A stretch of DNA of 64,000 nt from Streptomyces cyaneochromogenes (GCF_003963535.1 NZ_CP034539.1:8308001-8372000), one strand, 5' to 3'. Counted from the stretch's first letter, positions 33,182 to 42,363 are shown. Translations and numbers: made by a program. Notes: generated from the sequence alone by a model not told the origin.

Positions 33182-34468
33182 TCAGGCGAGGGTGACCTCG
33201 ACCGGCAGCTTCTTGATGCCGTTGACGAAGTTGGAGCGCACGCGCGGGACTTCGCCGGTCAGACGGATGTCGGCGATCCTCGGGATGAGCTCCTCGAACA
33301 TGATGCGGATCTCGGTGCGGGCGAGGAGGTTGCCCAGGCACAGGTGCGGGCTGCCCTTGCCGAAGGTGACGTGGTCGTTGTCGGCGCGGGCGACGTCGAA
33401 GTCGTAGGGGTTGCCGAAGACCTCCTCGTCGCGGTTGCCGGAGGCGTACCACATGACGATCTTGTCGCCCTCCTTGACCTGCTTGCCGCCCAGTTCCACG
33501 TCACGGGTCGCCGTGCGGCGGAAGTGGTAGACGGGGGAGGCCCAGCGCAGGAACTCCTCCACCGCCGTTGGTATGAGGGAGGGGTCCTCCTGGAGGCGGG
33601 CCAGCTGCTCGGGGTGCTGGAGGAGGGCCAGCATGGAGTGGGTGATGGTGTGGCGGGTGGTCTCGTTGCCGGCCACCACGAGAAGCAGGAAGTAGTTGTC
33701 GAAGTCCTGCGGCGAGAGCGGCACACCGTCCTTCGGGGTGGTGTTCACCAGCCTGGAGACCAGGTCGGTGCCGTCGCCGCCGCGCCGCTGCCGGGCCAGC
33801 TCACGGCCGTACTCGAAGACCTCCAGCGAGGCGGGGGAGCGGAAGGGCAGGTGGCGGTACTGCTCGCTCTCCGCGCTGTCCAGCAGGACGTCGGCGTAGT
33901 CGGGGTCGGTGTTGCCGATGATGCGGTTGCCCCAGTCGATGAGCTGCTGGTTGTCCTCCGGTGGTACGTCGAGGAGGCGGGCGAGGACGTTGATGGGGAA
34001 GTCGGCGGAGACTTCCTTGACGAAGTCGAGGGTCCCCTTGGCCAGCGCCGCGTCCAGCGTGGTGGCGGTCAGGCCGCGCAGGAAGTCGGTGTAGCTGTTG
34101 ATGACGCTTGCGCCGAACTGGCGCTGGAGCAGGCTGCGCAGGGCGCGGTGGCGTACGCCGTCCAGCTCCAGGATGGAGGCGCGGGTCTTGATCTGGTCGT
34201 CGTCGACCTCTTCGAGGTTCACGAACTTCGTCGAGGTGAAGGTCTCGGCGTCACGGTCGACGCGGGCGATGTCGGCGTGCCGGGTCACCGCCCAGAAGCC
34301 GGAGTTGGGGGCCTCCTCGGGCTGCCAGTGCACCGGGTCCTGGTGGCGCAGGGTGTGGAACATGCGCCACGGGGTGGTCCCGTCGGTGAAGTTGTCCAGA
34401 TCGGCGAGGTTGACGTCCGCCAGCGGCATCGGTTCGTGCACGGCGGCGGTCGGGGTCTCGGTCGTCAT
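33182..34468 (-). CDS. Cytochrome P450 (CYP124/125/142-like group)
   Basis: A 428-aa P450. I-helix VVAGNETTRHTITHSMLAL carries the acid-alcohol pair; EEFLRWASPVYHFRRTATRDVELGG has the ExxR and the phenotypically common FxRTA strand; the heme loop is FGKGSPHLCLGNLLA with Cys377, one residue longer than FGxGxHxC, as in CYP125-type enzymes. It should hydroxylate or dealkylate a hydrophobic substrate, with electrons from the ferredoxins and reductase encoded across the divergent promoter. ATG 34468 has GGGAG upstream; a GTG at 34489 overlaps the preceding stop and is an alternative. Confidence 0.9.
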   Translation of the reverse strand: MTTETPTAAVHEPMPLADVNLADLDNFTDGTTPWRMFHTLRHQDPVHWQPEEAPNSGFWAVTRHADIARVDRDAETFTSTKFVNLEEVDDDQIKTRASILELDGVRHRALRSLLQRQFGASVINSYTDFLRGLTATTLDAALAKGTLDFVKEVSADFPINVLARLLDVPPEDNQQLIDWGNRIIGNTDPDYADVLLDSAESEQYRHLPFRSPASLEVFEYGRELARQRRGGDGTDLVSRLVNTTPKDGVPLSPQDFDNYFLLLVVAGNETTRHTITHSMLALLQHPEQLARLQEDPSLIPTAVEEFLRWASPVYHFRRTATRDVELGGKQVKEGDKIVMWYASGNRDEEVFGNPYDFDVARADNDHVTFGKGSPHLCLGNLLARTEIRIMFEELIPRIADIRLTGEVPRVRSNFVNGIKKLPVEVTLA

Positions 34469-34485
34469 CGCATGGCTCCCAGTCG

Positions 34486-35841
34486 TCACAGGTGGTAGGC
34501 GTACTCGGTGAACTCCCAGTCGGTGACGTGCCGTTGGAAGCGTTCGATCTCGTCGCGCTTGTAGGAGAGGAAGGACGCGGTGAAGTCCTTGCCGAGGATG
34601 TCGGTCAGTTCCGTGTCCGCTTCCAGGGCGTCCAGCGCGGCCGGCAGGCTCATGGGCAGTACGGCTGCCCTTGCGGTGTCGTAGCCGTACCCCTCCAGTG
34701 GGGCGGGGGGCTCCTCGCCGGCCAGGACCCCGAGCAGCGCGGCGGCTATCGCGCCCGCGATCAGCAGGTACGGGTTGGCGCTGGCGTCACCGAGGCGCAG
34801 TTCGAACCGTGCGCCAAAGCCGCGCTCGGGCGGGATGCGCACCATGGCGCTGCGGTTGTCCAGGCCCCAGTCGATCAGCCAGGGCGCGAGGGTGTCCGGG
34901 CCGAAACGCTTGTAGGAGTTCACGGTCGGGTTGGCCAGTGCGGCCAGGGCCGGGGCGTGGGCGAGGATGCCGGCGACGGCGTGGCGGGCGGTGGCGGACA
35001 GCCCGTACCGCCCGGCGGGATCGTCGAAGGCGTTACCACCCTCGTCGTTTTCGCAGGACAGATGGAGGTGGAAACCGGAGCCGCCGGCGTCGTTGAACGG
35101 CTTGGCCATGAAGGTGGCGAGTTTCCCCTCCTTCCGGGCCAGCTCCTTGATCGCGGACTTGAAGCGGAAGGCGCGGTCCGCGGCGGACAGGGCTTCGGAG
35201 TGGGTGAGGTTGATCTCGAACTGCCCGCCGTCGAACTCGTGGTTGCCGCTGGTCACGCCGATGTTCATGTCCCGTAGCAGACGCAGCGTGCGCAGCAGGT
35301 GATTGTCGCCGTCGGCGCGCAGACCGGCGGTGTAGACGACGCCGGCGGCGCCCGAGTAACGCTTCCAGCCGCTCGGGGAGGCCTGGTCCTCGTCGCAGAG
35401 GAAGTACTCGAGCTCGGGGCCGACCACCGGACGCAGGCCGTGTTCGGCACACCGGGCGAGGACGGTGCGCAGCAGATCGCGGGGTGACTCCGGTGCGGGC
35501 AGGCCGGTGGCCGGGTCCGTGACGTCGGCGAGGCAGGAGGCGACGCCGGGTTCCCAGGGGAGGGGGACCAGGGTGTCCAGGTCCGGTCGCACGGTGATGT
35601 CGGGCAGGCCGGCATCGAGACCGCCGGAGACGGGGACCACGTCGCCCTGGGGGCTGGTGTGGTAGACGGCCCGGCAGAAGGCCAGGCCGTGGTCGCAGGC
35701 CGACGGCAGGTGGTCCAGCAGGATGTCGCGTGCGCGGTCGGTGCCGATGAGGTCGGGATAGGTCACGCGCACCACGTCGATGCCCTCGGCGGCGAGCCGC
35801 TGCATGTGCTGACGGAGGCTGGGGGTTGGGGCTGCGCTCAC
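34486..35841 (-). CDS. Glutamine-synthetase-like gamma-glutamyl-amine ligase (PuuA-like)
   Basis: A 451-aa member of the type I glutamine synthetase fold. VGPELEYFLCDE (metal Glu), GNHEFDGGQFEINLTHSEAL, KPFNDAGGSGFHLHLSC, PTVNSYKRFG and RIPPERGFGARFELRLGDASANPYL cover ATP, glutamate and metal sites. The pattern fits amine-activating relatives (PuuA, IpuC, GlnA3/GlnA4) rather than ammonia-assimilating GlnA. GTG 35841 follows GAGGAG. With a PuuC-like dehydrogenase, a PuuD-like hydrolase and an APC permease in the same cluster, a role in gamma-glutamylation of an imported amine is likely. The amine is not determined by sequence. Confidence 0.85.
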   Translation of the reverse strand: MSAAPTPSLRQHMQRLAAEGIDVVRVTYPDLIGTDRARDILLDHLPSACDHGLAFCRAVYHTSPQGDVVPVSGGLDAGLPDITVRPDLDTLVPLPWEPGVASCLADVTDPATGLPAPESPRDLLRTVLARCAEHGLRPVVGPELEYFLCDEDQASPSGWKRYSGAAGVVYTAGLRADGDNHLLRTLRLLRDMNIGVTSGNHEFDGGQFEINLTHSEALSAADRAFRFKSAIKELARKEGKLATFMAKPFNDAGGSGFHLHLSCENDEGGNAFDDPAGRYGLSATARHAVAGILAHAPALAALANPTVNSYKRFGPDTLAPWLIDWGLDNRSAMVRIPPERGFGARFELRLGDASANPYLLIAGAIAAALLGVLAGEEPPAPLEGYGYDTARAAVLPMSLPAALDALEADTELTDILGKDFTASFLSYKRDEIERFQRHVTDWEFTEYAYHL

Positions 35842-35918
35842 CGATGTCTCCTCGGGCGCTTGGGGATGAGGGTGGCGAGGGAAGTCAGAGGGCCGGTGCT
35901 GGTGGGCAGGGCTGACTT

Positions 35919-36038
35919 GTTTGGTGCCAAACGGTATGAGGGCTGCGAGCACCTCGCAAGAGGTGAGGGAAAAAAATTATCCGCATGGATAGGTATTGAC
36001 CAGGGCCAGGCGGCTTCCTATGTTGTTTGAAGCCAAAT
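35919..36038. promoter_or_regulatory. Divergent control region with several palindromes and a promoter
   Basis: Between the PuuA-like gene (minus) and ferredoxin (plus): GTTTGG-TG-CCAAAC at 35919-35932; CACCTC-GCAA-GAGGTG at 35950-35965; TTATCC-GCAT-GGATAG at 35977-35992, directly before a -35 TTGACC (35996-36001); spacer 17; -10 TATGTT (36019-36024); then GTTTGA-AG-CCAAAT at 36025-36038 at the expected transcription start. Two operator classes therefore flank one promoter. The TTATCC class is shared with the P450/TetR loci; the GTTTGG class recurs before the permease. Confidence 0.7.
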
Positions 36039-36161
36039 GAGTAAGGGTCCGGTCAGCCGCCGAACCCTTGGCCGGGGCCCGGCCGACCGTGATTCGACGA
36101 CGGGCGGGCCCCTTTTCCTCCCACACCCCGCCCCGACGCCCTCACTTCAGGAGGACCGGCC

Positions 36162-36350
36162 ATGAAGGTCGTCGTCGACATGAACAAGTGCCAGGACCAC
36201 GGCCAGTGCGTCTTCGCCGCCCCCGATGTCTTCTCCATGGACGACAGCGGCCACCTGGCCTACGTCTCCGACCCCGACGACGCGCTGCGCGACGAGGTCG
36301 AGGAAGCCGCCGACGTGTGTCCGCTCCAGGCCATCCGTATCGAGGACTGA
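36162..36350 (+). CDS. [3Fe-4S]-type P450 ferredoxin
   Basis: A 62-aa ferredoxin. NKCQDHGQCVFAAPDVF has C-x2-H-x2-C, with His in place of the second Cys of a 4Fe-4S motif, and the last ligand lies in DVCPLQAIRI. Such ferredoxins pass electrons from a reductase to actinomycete P450s. AGGAGG precedes the ATG; the reductase gene follows after two bases. A paralogue is encoded at 43787. Confidence 0.9.
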   Translation: MKVVVDMNKCQDHGQCVFAAPDVFSMDDSGHLAYVSDPDDALRDEVEEAADVCPLQAIRIED

Positions 36351-36352
36351 CC

Positions 36353-37570
36353 ATGACGTCGAGGAGTGCACGCATCGTCGTGGCCGGCGCCTCCATGGCC
36401 GGCCTGCGCGCGGCCGAGCAGCTGCGGGCCGCCGGCTGGACCGAAGCCATCACGCTCGTCGGTGACGAGCCGCACATGCCCTACAACCGCCCGCCCCTGT
36501 CCAAGGAGGTCCTCGCCGGCAAGGCCGCCTTCGAGTCGCTCTCCTTCCGCCCGCGGGCGAGCGTGGCCGACGTTCAGTGGCGGCTGGGCACGAAGGTCGT
36601 CGCCGCGCGGCTCGCGCAGAACATCGTCGAGTTCGACGACGGCGAGGCGTTCTCGTACGACGGTCTGGTCGTGGCCACCGGAATGCGGCCCCGGCGCCTG
36701 CGCTGCCCCGGCCCGCTCGCCGGCCGGCACACGGTCCGCACCATCGACGACGCGCAGGGCCTGCGGCAGGCCCTGACCAGGCCCGGAACCCGAGTGGTCG
36801 TCGTCGGAGGCGGCTTCATCGGCTGCGAGGTCGCCGCCACCGCCGTCGCTCTGGGCGCCCGCGAGGTGACCGTCGTCGACCCGCTGCCCCTGCCGATGGT
36901 CGGCCCCCTCGGCGAGCTTCTCGCCAGGGCCCTGCTGAAGCGCCACGAGGAACGCGGTGTGCGCTTCGCCCTCGGCACGGGGGTGACCGGCTTCACCGGC
37001 GACGACCACGTCACCGGCGTCGCCCTCGCCGACGGCACCGTCCTGCCCGCCGACGTGGTGGTCGAGTCGGTCGGCTCGGTCGCCAACACCGAGTGGCTGG
37101 ACGGCAACGGCCTCGACCTCAGCGACGGCGTGCCCACCGACGAGCACCTGCGCGTCGGCGGACGGTCCGACGTGGTGGCCGTCGGTGACGTCGCCCGCTT
37201 CCCCAACGCCCGCTACGACGGCGTACCGCGCCGTGTGGAGCACTGGTGCATCCCCACGGACACCGCCAAGCACGCCGCGAAGACCCTCGTCGCCCACCTG
37301 ACCGGCGCCAGCCACGACCTGTCCCCGTTCGCGCCGCTGCCCACCTTCTGGAGCGACCAGCACGACTTCCGCCTGCAGTCCTTCGGGGCACCGGTGCTCG
37401 GCAAGGAGGACGTGCGCGTACTCGAAGGCGACCTCGACGGTGATGTCGTCGTCGGCTACCACGTCGGTGGCCGGCTGGCTGGTGTCGTCGCCCTCGGCGG
37501 TCAGGCCGCGGCGGCCGCCGCCTCCCGCTACCGCGCCGAACTGCTCAAGCAGCCCGCCCTCACCGCCTAA
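36353..37570 (+). CDS. FAD-dependent ferredoxin reductase
   Basis: A 405-aa pyridine-nucleotide-disulfide oxidoreductase of the rubredoxin/putidaredoxin reductase type. ARIVVAGASMAGLRAAEQLRAAG binds FAD, RPPLSKEVLAGK is the BphA4-like motif, RVVVVGGGFIGCEVAATA binds NAD(P)H, DVVAVGDVARFPN is the second FAD site, and VEHWCIPTDTAKHAAKTL lies in the C-terminal domain, where WC replaces the more usual WxNA. It should reduce the two ferredoxins for the P450s. It starts two bases after the ferredoxin stop. Confidence 0.92.
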   Translation: MTSRSARIVVAGASMAGLRAAEQLRAAGWTEAITLVGDEPHMPYNRPPLSKEVLAGKAAFESLSFRPRASVADVQWRLGTKVVAARLAQNIVEFDDGEAFSYDGLVVATGMRPRRLRCPGPLAGRHTVRTIDDAQGLRQALTRPGTRVVVVGGGFIGCEVAATAVALGAREVTVVDPLPLPMVGPLGELLARALLKRHEERGVRFALGTGVTGFTGDDHVTGVALADGTVLPADVVVESVGSVANTEWLDGNGLDLSDGVPTDEHLRVGGRSDVVAVGDVARFPNARYDGVPRRVEHWCIPTDTAKHAAKTLVAHLTGASHDLSPFAPLPTFWSDQHDFRLQSFGAPVLGKEDVRVLEGDLDGDVVVGYHVGGRLAGVVALGGQAAAAAASRYRAELLKQPALTA

Positions 37571-37583
37571 GGACCTTGCTGAC

Positions 37584-38390
37584 ATGACCACCGTCCGTGG
37601 ATTCTTCTTCCCCAAGACGGCGAGCGGAGCCTCGTCGCTGGTCCCCTCACCGCCCTGGCGGTACTCCGGTGACCTGCTCACCGTCGAGTACCGCACCGAC
37701 CCGGCACGCGTGCGTGAACTGCTGCCCGAACCGCTGGAGTTGGCGGACGAGGACCCCGGCGCGGTGGCGCTGATCTGGGCCGACTGGCAGTCCTGCTCGG
37801 CGTCCGGCGCGGAGCTGCTCGATCCCGTGCTCTCCCAGTACAAGGAGGCCTTCGCGGTCGTCCGCTGCAAGTACCGGGGACAGACCTACTCACGCTGCGT
37901 CTACATCTGGGTCGACAAGGACTTCGCCATCGCGCGCGGCCTGCACCAGGGCTACCCGAAGAAGCTCGGCTCGATCCACCAGACCCGCCCGCACCCGTAC
38001 GGCCCCGCGCCGCGCATCGAGGCGGGGGCCCGGTTCGGCGCCACGCTCGCCGCCGCCGACCGGCGCCTCGCGCACACCGTGGTCACCCTGCGCGAGCCGT
38101 CGCAGACGAACGGCTTCGTCAACGCCCACCCGATGGCCCACCACCGCTGGCTGCCCTCCATCGAGAAGGGCAAGGGCCTCGCCCTGGACGAGCTGATCGA
38201 GTCGGGCGCCGCGTCCTTCGAGGCGGGACAGGCCTGGCGCGGCGACGCCGAGCTGGAGCTGTTCGAGGCGCCCACCGAAGAACTGGCCCGCCTGGAGATC
38301 CGCGAGCCGATCGCCGCCTACTACCGCCAGGTCGGCGTCGTCTGGGACGGCGGCCGACTGCTGGAATCCGGCACCTCCGGCGCCGAGTAG
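37584..38390 (+). CDS. Acetoacetate decarboxylase family protein
   Basis: A 268-aa protein with the ADC fold pattern: WRYSGDLLTVEYRTDPARVRELLPEPLEL at the N-terminus, YKEAFAVVRCKYRGQTYSRCVYIWVDKDFAIARGLHQGYPKKLGSI in the core, where the PKK pair contains the expected Schiff-base Lys. Family members decarboxylate beta-keto acids or act as aldolase-dehydratases. Placement between the ferredoxin reductase and the Hpa-like genes suggests action on a ring-cleavage product; this is inferred. It could replace the decarboxylase half of HpaG. Confidence 0.82.
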   Translation: MTTVRGFFFPKTASGASSLVPSPPWRYSGDLLTVEYRTDPARVRELLPEPLELADEDPGAVALIWADWQSCSASGAELLDPVLSQYKEAFAVVRCKYRGQTYSRCVYIWVDKDFAIARGLHQGYPKKLGSIHQTRPHPYGPAPRIEAGARFGATLAAADRRLAHTVVTLREPSQTNGFVNAHPMAHHRWLPSIEKGKGLALDELIESGAASFEAGQAWRGDAELELFEAPTEELARLEIREPIAAYYRQVGVVWDGGRLLESGTSGAE

Positions 38391-38424
38391 ACCCCACCAC
38401 CTCGTGAGACCGGAGGACCAGAGC

Positions 38425-39888
38425 ATGAGCGAACACACCATCACCGTGGCCGGGGTCGCCGTCGACACCCGGCACTGGATCGGCGACGAGCGCGTCGCCT
38501 CTCCTCAGACGTTCGAGGACGTCTCACCCATCGACGGCGACACGATCGGCCACATCTCCCGGGGCACGGCCATGGAGGCGGCCGCCGCCGTGGCCGCCGC
38601 GAAGGCCGCGTTCCCCGCCTGGGCGGCCACCTCCCGCGCGCAGCGCGCCCGCATCCTGCACGCGATCGCCGACGGGGTCGAGAAGCGGATCGAAGAGCTC
38701 GCCATCGTCGAGACCACCGACAACGGAGCCCTGCTGCGCTCCCACCGCCGCGGAGTGATGCCGCGCGTGGCGCACAACTTCCGCTTCTTCGCGGACTGGC
38801 TGCTCCAGTTGGAGCACGAGGACTTCGAGACGCGGGGCCACACCAACCACGTCTCCTGGGACCCGGCGGGCCCCTGTGTCCTGATCACCCCGTGGAACGC
38901 CCCGCTCATGCTGGCCACCTGGAAGGTCGCACCGGCCCTCGCCGCGGGCGACACGGTCGTCCTCAAGCCCGCCGAGTGGTCGCCGCTGACCGCCTCCTTG
39001 CTGGCCGACATCGCCGCCGAGGCCGGGCTCCCGGCAGGTGTCCTCAACGTCGTCCAGGGCTACGGCTCCGAGATCGGCGACGCGCTGACCTCGCACCCTG
39101 ACGTGCGCCGCATCAGCTTCACCGGCTCGGTGCCCACAGCCAAGCGCATCGCGGAGTCGGCGGCCGCGAACCTCACGCCCCTGAGTCTCGAACTGGGGGG
39201 CAAGTCGCCACTGCTGGTGTTCGCCGACGCGGACCTGGACCTTGCCGTCGACCTGGCGGTGGAGCAGTACGACAACGCCGGCCAGGTGTGCCTGGCGGCC
39301 ACCCGACTGCTGGTCGAGGAGTCGGTCGCGGGGGAGTTCACGCGCCTGTTCGTCGAGAAGGCGAGCGCGCTGAGGCAGGGTGATCCGCGCGACGAGGCCA
39401 CCGACATCGGGCCCAACATCCACCCCCGCCAGCTGGAGAAGATCGACGGCTTCGTGCAGCGGGCCGTGGCGGCCGGGGCCCGCGCGGTGATCGGCGGGCA
39501 CCGGGGGGACGGCCAGTACTACGCGCCCACCCTGCTCACCGATGTCGACCAGGATGCGGAGATCGTGCAGGAGGAGGTCTTCGGCCCGGTCCTGACGCTG
39601 CAGACCTTCGCCGACGAGGACGAGGCCGTCCGGCTGGCCAACGGCACCCGCTTCGCTCTGGCCGCCACCGTCGCCACCGGCGACCCGGAGCGCGCCGAAC
39701 GCGTCACCGGGCAGCTGGTCGCGGGCACGGTCTGGGTCAACTGCTTCTTCGTCCGCGACCTCCAGGCGCCCTTCGGCGGCTCCCGCCAGTCCGGGGTGGG
39801 CCGCGAGGGCGGCACCTGGAGCTTCGACTTCTACTGCGACCTGAAGAACACGGTCACCGCACCGAACGGATGGAACAACCATGGGTGA
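38425..39888 (+). CDS. HpaE-like 5-carboxymethyl-2-hydroxymuconate semialdehyde dehydrogenase
   Basis: A 487-aa NAD-dependent aldehyde dehydrogenase. ITPWNAPLMLATWKVAPALAAG, the GSVPTAKRI nucleotide loop, catalytic Glu in LELGGKSPLLVF and Cys in NAGQVCLAATRLL are present. VMPRVAHNFRFFADW and NCFFVRDLQAPFGGSRQSGVGREGG resemble HpaE of the homoprotocatechuate pathway. ATG 38425 has GGAGG at the right spacing. It overlaps the dioxygenase gene by 8 bp, so ring cleavage and aldehyde oxidation are coupled. Confidence 0.85.
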   Translation: MSEHTITVAGVAVDTRHWIGDERVASPQTFEDVSPIDGDTIGHISRGTAMEAAAAVAAAKAAFPAWAATSRAQRARILHAIADGVEKRIEELAIVETTDNGALLRSHRRGVMPRVAHNFRFFADWLLQLEHEDFETRGHTNHVSWDPAGPCVLITPWNAPLMLATWKVAPALAAGDTVVLKPAEWSPLTASLLADIAAEAGLPAGVLNVVQGYGSEIGDALTSHPDVRRISFTGSVPTAKRIAESAAANLTPLSLELGGKSPLLVFADADLDLAVDLAVEQYDNAGQVCLAATRLLVEESVAGEFTRLFVEKASALRQGDPRDEATDIGPNIHPRQLEKIDGFVQRAVAAGARAVIGGHRGDGQYYAPTLLTDVDQDAEIVQEEVFGPVLTLQTFADEDEAVRLANGTRFALAATVATGDPERAERVTGQLVAGTVWVNCFFVRDLQAPFGGSRQSGVGREGGTWSFDFYCDLKNTVTAPNGWNNHG

Positions 39889-40816
39889 GATCGTCGGGGC
39901 GGGCCTCCTCGCCCACGTCCCCACCATCGTGCTGCCCGAGGAGACCCGGCTGGAGCTCAACGAGGGCAAGGAGATCACCCTCGTCACGGGCCTCCAGCAG
40001 CTCCGGAAGGACGTCTTCGAGCGGGACGACTACGACACCGTCGTGGTTCTCGACTCGCACTGGGCGACCACGGTCGAGTTCGTGGTGACCGCGCAGCAGC
40101 GCCGGGCGGGGTTGTTCACCTCCGAGGAGCTGCCGCGCGGGATGTGCCGGATGCCGTACGACTTCCCCGGCGATCCCGAACTGGCCCACAACATCGAGAA
40201 GTTCGCGGACAAGCACGGCACCTGGATCACCGCGATCGAGGACGAGTACCTGCCGATCTACTACGCCACCATCAACCTCTGGAAGTTCCTCGGCGAGGGC
40301 CTGCCCGACAAGCGGTGGGTGACCATCGGGGTCTGCCAGACCGGCGACATGGAGGACCATCTGCGGCTCGGCCGCGCCCTGGCGGACGGCATCGCCGCCA
40401 CCCCGGGCCGCCGGGTCCTGCTCATCGCCTCCGGCGCGCTGTCACACACCTTCTGGCCGCTGCGCGAGCTGCGCGACCACGAGTCGAGCGACCCCGTGCA
40501 CATCTTCACGCCGGAAGCGCGCGAGGCCGACCACGAGCGCATCGCCTGGTTCAAGGAGGGCCGCCACGACAAGGTCCTCGACACCATGCCGGAGTTCTCG
40601 AAGCACAAGCCCGAGGCGAAGTTCTTCCACTACCTGATGATGGCCGGCGCCCTCGGCGAGCAGGCGTGCGTCGCCAAGGCCCGTCAGTACGGCGAGTACG
40701 AGAACTCGATCGGCACCGGCCAGGTCCATCTGTGGTTCGACCGCCCGGCCGACGGCTGGACCGGCACCGGCCCGTCCGCGGCCCCCGCCCCGCGCACCCC
40801 TCACAGTCGTATCTAG
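39881..40816 (+). CDS. Class III extradiol dioxygenase, HpaD-like (homoprotocatechuate 2,3-dioxygenase)
   Basis: A 311-aa LigB-fold dioxygenase. GLLAHVPTIVLPEE and VVLDSHWATTVEFV carry the two Fe(II) His ligands; LFTSEELPRGMCRMPYDFPGDPELAHNIE closely follows the Escherichia coli HpaD pattern YTSNELP...YEGNPEL. GALSHTFWPLREL and a downstream acidic residue complete the site. It should cleave a catechol such as 3,4-dihydroxyphenylacetate next to the side chain. Coupled to HpaE-like and followed by HpaG-like genes. Confidence 0.85.
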   Translation: MGEIVGAGLLAHVPTIVLPEETRLELNEGKEITLVTGLQQLRKDVFERDDYDTVVVLDSHWATTVEFVVTAQQRRAGLFTSEELPRGMCRMPYDFPGDPELAHNIEKFADKHGTWITAIEDEYLPIYYATINLWKFLGEGLPDKRWVTIGVCQTGDMEDHLRLGRALADGIAATPGRRVLLIASGALSHTFWPLRELRDHESSDPVHIFTPEAREADHERIAWFKEGRHDKVLDTMPEFSKHKPEAKFFHYLMMAGALGEQACVAKARQYGEYENSIGTGQVHLWFDRPADGWTGTGPSAAPAPRTPHSRI

Positions 40817-40828
40817 GAGCCCGTGAAA

Positions 40829-41674
40829 ATGCCCGAGTACCGCCGCATCCTCCTCGACGGCGCCGCAGTCCAGGTCACCGTCGACGCTGACGAGCTGGTC
40901 GCAGGGGACGGCCGCCGCGTCAAGACCGACGAGGCGCACCACCTGCCCCCGGTCGTCCCCTCCAAGGTGATCGCGGTCCACCTCAACCACCGCAGCCGTG
41001 TCGACGAGTTCCAGATCGGCCTGCCCGACACGCCCACCTACTTCCACAAGCCGACCTCGACCCTCAACTCCCACAAGGGCGCGATCGTCCGTCCCGAGGG
41101 CTGCAAGTGGCTCAACTACGAGGGCGAGGTCGCCATCGTCATCGGGAAGACCGCGCGCAACATCTCCCCGGCCGAGGCGGGCGAGTACATCGCCGGCTAC
41201 ACCGTCGCCAACGACTACGGCCTGCACGACTTCCGTGACACCGACGCCGGCTCGATGCTCCGGGTCAAGGGCTCCGACACCCTGTGCCCGCTCGGTCCGG
41301 GGCTGGTCACCGACTGGGACTTCCACGGCAAGAGCCTGCGGACGTATGTCAACGGCGAGGTCGTCCAGGACGGTTCGACCGACGAGATGCAATGGGACAT
41401 GCACTACCTCGTCGCCGACATCGCCCGCACCATCACCCTGTACCCGGGCGACGTCCTCCTGTCGGGGACACCGGCCAACTCCCGGCCCGTACAGCCCGGT
41501 GACGTCGTCGAGGTCGAGGTGGAGGGCCTCGGACGGCTCACCAACCACATCGTCACCGGCCCCACTCCCATCCGCGCCGACGTCGGCGCGCAGCCCACCG
41601 AGTCCGAGGAGGTGCTGTCCACCGCGCTCGGCGGCGACTGGGAGTTCCGCGGCATCCGCCCGCCGAAGCGGTGA
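40829..41674 (+). CDS. Fumarylacetoacetate hydrolase family protein (HpaG-like half)
   Basis: A 281-aa FAH-fold protein. WLNYEGEVAIVIGKTARNISPAEAGEYIAGYTVANDYGLHDF has the E-x-E region of the metal site; SMLRVKGSDTLCPLGPGLV and LRTYVNGEVVQDGSTDEMQWDMHYLVADIARTITLYPGDVLLSGTPA match HpaG-type decarboxylase/isomerases. Escherichia coli HpaG contains two such domains; this protein has one. ATG 40829 has better spacing to AGGAG than the GTG two codons before. It probably acts on the oxidised ring-cleavage product. Confidence 0.85.
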   Translation: MPEYRRILLDGAAVQVTVDADELVAGDGRRVKTDEAHHLPPVVPSKVIAVHLNHRSRVDEFQIGLPDTPTYFHKPTSTLNSHKGAIVRPEGCKWLNYEGEVAIVIGKTARNISPAEAGEYIAGYTVANDYGLHDFRDTDAGSMLRVKGSDTLCPLGPGLVTDWDFHGKSLRTYVNGEVVQDGSTDEMQWDMHYLVADIARTITLYPGDVLLSGTPANSRPVQPGDVVEVEVEGLGRLTNHIVTGPTPIRADVGAQPTESEEVLSTALGGDWEFRGIRPPKR

Positions 41675-41722
41675 CGCCATGCGGCGGCCTGCCGGTCCCG
41701 GTGTACGGATAAGCTCGCGCTC

Positions 41723-42325
41723 ATGAGCGATTCCTCCGAGAAGCCCCCGGCCAGGCCCCGCAAGCGGGTGGACTACGGGACCGGCCGTGAGGCTCTGCTC
41801 AACGCGGCCGTGCGCGTGGTGGCCCGGGGCGGGCTGCGCAAGCTCACCTATCGCGCCGTCGCGGAGGAGGCGGGTGTCACGCACGGGCTCGTGGTGCACC
41901 ACTTCGGTTCCCGGGACGCGCTGATCGAGGCCGCCCTCGAACACGCGGTGCGCACCAGCGCGAGTACGAGCTCCCTGGAACCCGGCACAGGTGACATCGC
42001 CGACTTCGCGGCGGGACTGGCGGACATGGTCACCCGTGAGCCGGCCCTGCAGACGTTCCAGTACGAGCTCATGCTCGAGTCCCGGCGCAGGCCCGAGCTG
42101 CTGCCACAGATCCGCGCGCTGTACGACGAGTACTTCCAGGCCACGGAGAGGGAGTTGTCCCGCAGCCTGCCCGAAGGCACCAACCCTGCCTTGACCCGGC
42201 TCGTCTTCGCCGCGTTGGAAGGTCTCGTACTGCATCAGCTGGTCCTCGACGAGCCGGACGTCACCGAGGCCGCGCTGAAGGAGCTGCGGTCACTGCTGAC
42301 CCGGAAGCCTGGAGAGGCAGAGTAG
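41723..42325 (+). CDS. TetR family regulator (paralogue 1)
   Basis: A 200-aa protein. HTH: REALLNAAVRVVARGGLRKLTYRAVAEEAGVTHGLVVHHFGSRDALIEAAL (~24-74). The C-terminal region includes LQTFQYELMLESRRRPELLPQIRALYDEYF. It is strongly similar to the TetR at 51986, with an almost identical recognition helix (VTHGLVxHHFGSRDAL), so both probably read the same operator, TTATCC-N4-GGATAA. It is last in the ferredoxin-Hpa operon; a strong terminator follows. Confidence 0.9.
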   Translation: MSDSSEKPPARPRKRVDYGTGREALLNAAVRVVARGGLRKLTYRAVAEEAGVTHGLVVHHFGSRDALIEAALEHAVRTSASTSSLEPGTGDIADFAAGLADMVTREPALQTFQYELMLESRRRPELLPQIRALYDEYFQATERELSRSLPEGTNPALTRLVFAALEGLVLHQLVLDEPDVTEAALKELRSLLTRKPGEAE

Positions 42326-42363
42326 CCGCCCATGTCGTTGTCCCTGCCATAACAGCAGGTCAG

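Noticed and set aside
36260..37870. A 536-aa minus-strand frame opposite the ferredoxin reductase
   Set aside because: Antisense shadow; the plus strand has both FAD and NAD(P)H motifs.
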